From: a virus
IMG/VR virus record: IMGVR_UViG_3300017527_001347
Location: 1-27,099 of that record
Strand: one strand, 5' to 3'
Length of the DNA: 27,099 nt
The notes beneath the pieces are model-generated. The model searched no databases. It was not told where the DNA came from and saw only the letters and a program-made list of their open reading frames with translations. Positions 24,713 to 27,099 of the stretch are shown in pieces. Positions within the stretch are counted from its first letter, which is position 1; each line of letters starts with the position of its first letter. Made by a program: the position numbers and the translations under genes.

Positions 24713-25246
24713 ATGGCTATACCAACAAACACAGGCGTAAGAATGCCTTACGGATTGCGGAATTTTGCTATGCACGTTACCAATGTTGGTTACGCAGGTG
24801 TAGTAACAAAGGGCAAATTACCTGATGTTGCCTCAAAAACAGAAGATCATCGCGCTTCTGGTATGGATTTTAATCGTAAGTTGGATCACGGTTTAGAAGA
24901 TTTAGAATCTACTTTTTCATTAGCCGAATTTAACGATGCCATTATGAAACAAGTGAGCACATTAAATGCTTCTGAAACGGAATTAAAATTTTACGGAGCA
25001 TTGAATGATGATGCTTCACCAAAAGCAATCAAGGTGGAAGCAACCCTTAAAGGAGCGATTCATAAAGGTGAGCCTGGCGATTGGGAATCTGGCGGCAAAA
25101 CTGAAACTTCATTCACTGTTAATTGTAAATTTTACGAATTAAAAATTGATGCAGAGGAAATTTATCACATTGATAATGATAATTTAATTCGTAGAATTGA
25201 CGGCGTTGATCAATTGGAATCCATTAGAGCGGCGATAAAACTGTAA
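24713..25246 (+). CDS. FII: Tail tube protein FII, copy 1
   Basis: The 177-residue protein belongs to the P2 FII major tail tube family: PYGLRNFAMHVTNVGYAGVV, DHRASGMDFNRKLDHGLEDL, then ATLKGAIHKGEPGDWESGGK with KTETSFTVNCKFYELKID, and the closing DNDNLIRRIDGVDQLESIRA. P2 FII is about 172 residues. A strong site GGAAGGAG lies 7-10 bases before the ATG, as expected for a highly expressed structural gene. It follows the sheath by 18 bases. Its stop overlaps the start of a second tube-family gene. It forms the rigid inner tube on the tape measure. Confidence 0.9.
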   Translation: MAIPTNTGVRMPYGLRNFAMHVTNVGYAGVVTKGKLPDVASKTEDHRASGMDFNRKLDHGLEDLESTFSLAEFNDAIMKQVSTLNASETELKFYGALNDDASPKAIKVEATLKGAIHKGEPGDWESGGKTETSFTVNCKFYELKIDAEEIYHIDNDNLIRRIDGVDQLESIRAAIKL

Positions 25247-25758
25247 TGAGTTTACGGCTACCCAGCTCCCTGAAAAACTTTAACCTTCATATTGAAGGCG
25301 TGGGTTATGCTGGAGTTATTGAACAGTTTGTGCCGCCAAAAATAACGGTGCAAACTGAAGAATATCGCGGTTCAGGTTTGGATACGCCTGTATCTTTGGA
25401 TATGGGTATTGCAGCTATGCAAGCTTCATGGACTATGGCGGAATGGTCTTCAGATGTCCAAAATTTAGTTGGGGTTGTTGGCGGTGGGACTTCGCTAACT
25501 GCTTATGGCGCAATTAACGATGATTCCAGTTTATCCGCCATTGGCGTGAAAATTACTATGCGTGGGCAAATCACGGAATCTGATCCTGGCACATGGAAAG
25601 CGGGTGTAAAAACGCAACATAAATATACTATGAAGTTGCGGTATTTAAGGATTGAGACAGATGGCAATATCAATGTAGAAATTGATATTGAAAATATGAA
25701 ACGTGTGATTAATGGTGTTGATCAAATAGAAATATTACGCGATAAAATTAAATTTTAG
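25246..25758 (+). CDS. Tail tube protein FII paralogue, copy 2
   Basis: The 170-residue protein is a second member of the FII family: LPSSLKNFNLHIEGVGYAGV, EEYRGSGLDTPVSLDMGIAA, VKITMRGQITESDPGTWKAG, KYTMKLRYLRIETDGNINVE, ENMKRVINGVDQIEILRDK. It shares only a minority of residues with copy 1 but keeps every family landmark in the same order. The EYRGSG, MGI and EID..NM..VINGVD motifs appear nearer to P2 FII than copy 1 does. The start is coupled by TAATG to the stop of copy 1, so both are made together. Both may build the tube, or one may form a terminal ring. The sequence does not decide this. Confidence 0.85.
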   Translation: MSLRLPSSLKNFNLHIEGVGYAGVIEQFVPPKITVQTEEYRGSGLDTPVSLDMGIAAMQASWTMAEWSSDVQNLVGVVGGGTSLTAYGAINDDSSLSAIGVKITMRGQITESDPGTWKAGVKTQHKYTMKLRYLRIETDGNINVEIDIENMKRVINGVDQIEILRDKIKF

Positions 25759-25767
25759 GAATTTAAA

Positions 25768-26124
25768 ATGGCAGAAGATAAAGATTCAAAACAACCTGAA
25801 TGGGAAGTGGCAGAGCCCGAACAAGTACAAGATGAAGATGAGCTGCTGATCCCATTAAAACGTGCAATCAAAGTCAATGAAACAGACTATCAGTCCATAA
25901 AAATACGCTATCCCAATAGAGGGGACATCAAGCGTATGAATAAGCAAAAGAAAATTAAAAAGCTTGATGAAGATGATATGACTGAATTTTTGCTAATGAA
26001 CTTAGCAATTGAACCGCAAATGACTCCGCCAGACATGGAAAAGATTGCAATAAGCGACTTTTTGTACGCACAAAAAAAACTGGATGAGTCGGGTTTTTTC
26101 GGTATAGTCAAGAAGGAGACTTAG
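25768..26124 (+). CDS. E: Tail assembly chaperone gpE (unshifted product)
   Basis: The 118-residue protein is the short form of the P2 gpE chaperone, which binds the tape measure before tube assembly. It has an acidic N-terminus (WEVAEPEQVQDEDELLIPL), then KRAIKVNETDYQSIKIRYPN, RGDIKRMNKQKK, MTEFLLMNLAIEPQ and MTPPDMEKIAISDFLYAQKK. It ends with FFGIVKKET and TAG at 26,122-26,124. P2 gpE is about 91 residues. It follows the two tube genes as in P2, with AGGA before the ATG. A second product arises by frameshift near its end. The tape measure it should serve lies far away on the other strand. Confidence 0.88.
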   Translation: MAEDKDSKQPEWEVAEPEQVQDEDELLIPLKRAIKVNETDYQSIKIRYPNRGDIKRMNKQKKIKKLDEDDMTEFLLMNLAIEPQMTPPDMEKIAISDFLYAQKKLDESGFFGIVKKET

Positions 26125-26270
26125 AGGATCAACTTGACGAAATTATAGCGGATATTGCTTTTATTTTTCATTGGACTTTTACGGAACTCAATAGAATGCC
26201 AGTAGGCGAATTAATAAAATGGCATAAAAAGGCACGTTCTAGGTTTAAAGATGCGCCAAGGTTATTTTAA
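25768..26270 (+). CDS. E': Tail assembly chaperone E+E' (-1 frameshift product)
   Basis: A -1 shift at 26,094-26,100 would join 111 codons of gpE to 56 codons of the -1 frame, giving about 167 residues and ending at TAA 26,268-26,270. The shifted tail reads QEGDLEDQLDEIIADIAFIF, HW, then TELNRMPVGELIKWHKKA. It carries the family's typical 'DIA.IFHW....L..M...EL..W..KA' of P2 E'. This tail has no start codon of its own in a suitable place. P2 makes E and E+E' in the same way, and the longer form acts as the link to the tape measure. The identification rests on clear motif match plus the slippery site. Confidence 0.88.
26094..26100 (+). promoter_or_regulatory. Slippery heptamer T_TTT_TTC for -1 frameshift
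   Basis: In the gpE frame the codons read ggT TTT TTC, a X_XXY_YYZ heptamer. The -1 frame has a TGA at 26,085-26,087 and the 0 frame has TAG at 26,122-26,124, so a productive shift can only occur between these points, and the heptamer lies there. P2 uses a similar T_TTT_TTG site. Confidence 0.82.
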
Positions 26271-26947
26271 TGTATGAAATGTATCAAATACAATTTGTTA
26301 AAGGTGATTATTCTTACCGCCAATATCTTGCTAATCTACAAAAATGTGATTCTTATGTTGAGCATCATTTTAATTCTTCTAAGAAAAAACAAGCTAAATA
26401 TTGCTTAGGTTTTGTAGGTAGTAATGCTTCACAAAAAAGCCAAGATTTAGCTGCATATTATGCCCAAAAAATCCATGAAACTTTTGGAGTTCCTAAAGGT
26501 GGTAGGAATGGTGTAATGCAAGCTCACAAAGGTGGGCGTGGAGATGGAAATCTTGTCCATACTGATATGTGTGCCATATTGCTTGAGCCATTATTTGGTA
26601 GTAATCCACAACATGCAAAAATTATAAAAAGTGAACAAGGACAAGAGCAATTAGCTAAAGCACTTGTGGATACCATTGTACATTTTTTTCCAAAAGGTGC
26701 AAAGATAGCTTTTTCTGTTGGACATAAATATAAAAAATCAAAGCCTTTTGATAGGGGGGCAAAACTTTGGGGCGGCGGTTATGAAGCAGATTATGCGGAA
26801 TTAGTTTTAAATAAGGCTGCTGATATGTTAAGGAATATTAGAAACCAAATCAATGATAACGGAGAAAATATTTTTGTGCCAAGCCCTTTAGTAAATCATA
26901 TCAAAGGTATATGCGAAGTTTATAAAAATAAATGCTCGAAAATTTAA
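26270..26947 (+). CDS. Amidase_3-type N-acetylmuramoyl-L-alanine amidase, circularly permuted motif order
   Basis: In this 225-residue protein all landmarks of zinc Amidase_3 enzymes can be found but in rotated order. The half that is normally C-terminal comes first: YSYRQYLANLQKCDSYVEHH with FNSS (His33 as the usual second zinc His of '[ST].H.N'), SQDLAAYYAQKI, and CAILLEPLFGSNP with Glu106 as the catalytic Glu of 'iLvE..F.sN'. The half that is normally N-terminal follows: AKIAFSVGHKYKKSKPFDRG with His152 (usual 'DPGHGG..PGA' region), then GGYEADYAELVLNKAADML with Glu172 as zinc ligand. The family breaks peptidoglycan between muramic acid and L-alanine. Here it may be an endolysin or tail-associated enzyme. 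The start is set by TAATG overlap with the E+E' stop; no signal peptide is visible. The end overlaps the portal gene by 16 bases. Confidence 0.72.
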   Translation: MYEMYQIQFVKGDYSYRQYLANLQKCDSYVEHHFNSSKKKQAKYCLGFVGSNASQKSQDLAAYYAQKIHETFGVPKGGRNGVMQAHKGGRGDGNLVHTDMCAILLEPLFGSNPQHAKIIKSEQGQEQLAKALVDTIVHFFPKGAKIAFSVGHKYKKSKPFDRGAKLWGGGYEADYAELVLNKAADMLRNIRNQINDNGENIFVPSPLVNHIKGICEVYKNKCSKI

Positions 26948-27099
26948 TAAGTTACATTTCGCCAAAGTGGGCAGCAGAAAGAGCGAAACATCGTCAAATC
27001 CTTGCTTATTATGAGGCAGGAACATATTCGCGTTTGCGAACACGTCCGCCTGTAGATTCTGGCACGGCTGATTTATCTGCTCAGGTAGCTGGCTATGAA
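26932..27099 (+). CDS. Portal protein, lambda family (partial, N-terminus only)
   Basis: The frame from ATG 26,932-26,934 stays open for 56 codons to the window edge. The protein begins MLENLISYISPKWAAERAKH, then RQILAYYEAGTYSRLRTR and DSGTADLSAQVAGYE. This follows the N-terminus of lambda-type portal proteins ('i..isP.wA..R..aR....yEaa..sRlR....~sgd..v..ag'). Portals form the dodecameric ring through which DNA enters and leaves the head. It starts the head module, which would continue to the right. It overlaps the amidase gene by 16 bases, so the two are co-translated. It argues for a complete phage rather than a headless tailocin, though only the start is seen. Confidence 0.8.
   Translation, partial: MLENLISYISPKWAAERAKHRQILAYYEAGTYSRLRTRPPVDSGTADLSAQVAGYE

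Noticed and set aside
26073-26079. A_AAA_AAA as an alternative -1 slippery site in gpE
   Set aside because: A shift there would meet TGA in the -1 frame at 26,085-26,087 and could not reach the conserved E' tail.
1-27099. Headless tailocin or extracellular injection system instead of a phage
   Set aside because: A lambda-type portal start at the right edge and a very large tape measure favour a DNA-carrying phage. The rest of the head module is not visible, so this is rejected only provisionally.

Overview
This window is the tail and baseplate region of a contractile-tailed (myovirus) phage or prophage. The tail genes are of the P2 type. The DNA is AT-rich with dense, often overlapping genes. 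The protein families (gpV/W/J/I/H, FI/FII/E, T/U/X/D) point to a Gram-negative, probably proteobacterial, host. The OmpA-like peptidoglycan-binding domain on the tail hub fits that. No host gene, att site, tRNA or integrase is present, so the host cannot be named and lysogeny cannot be shown.

The genes form two divergent operons that meet at about 14,750. The leftward operon (14,746 down to 1) has three unrecognised proteins, one with a carbohydrate-binding-like N-terminus. They are followed by a 2857-residue tape measure, gpU, gpX, a gpD hub fused to an OmpA domain, a gpZ-like protein and a partial DUF1353 protein. The rightward operon (14,777 to the right edge) has a small membrane protein, gpV spike, a small unknown protein, a PAAR tip, gpW, gpJ, gpI with a tandem-repeat tail, a gpH-type fibre adaptor, two paralogous beta-helix fibre or spike proteins and a DUF4376-like protein. 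It continues with an enlarged tail sheath, two different tail tube proteins, the gpE/E+E' chaperone with a -1 frameshift site, an amidase and the start of a lambda-type portal protein.

Together the genes encode a contraction machine: tube inside sheath, length set by the tape measure on its chaperones, baseplate of V/PAAR/W/J/I/D/U/X, and fibres on gpI and gpH. Compared with P2, the T-U-X-D block is detached and inverted to the far side of gpV, and the portal directly follows the E/E' and amidase genes, so the phage is mosaic.

The most unusual items are: (1) an Amidase_3-type enzyme whose active-site motifs occur in circularly permuted order; (2) a sheath with an inserted, duplicated two-domain cassette; (3) a very large tape measure carrying two copies of the usual C-terminal motif, a row of CX5C units, a CxxCCxxC knuckle and two clamp-binding-like QMD[MI]F boxes; (4) the gpD-OmpA fusion; (5) two divergent tail tube paralogues side by side.
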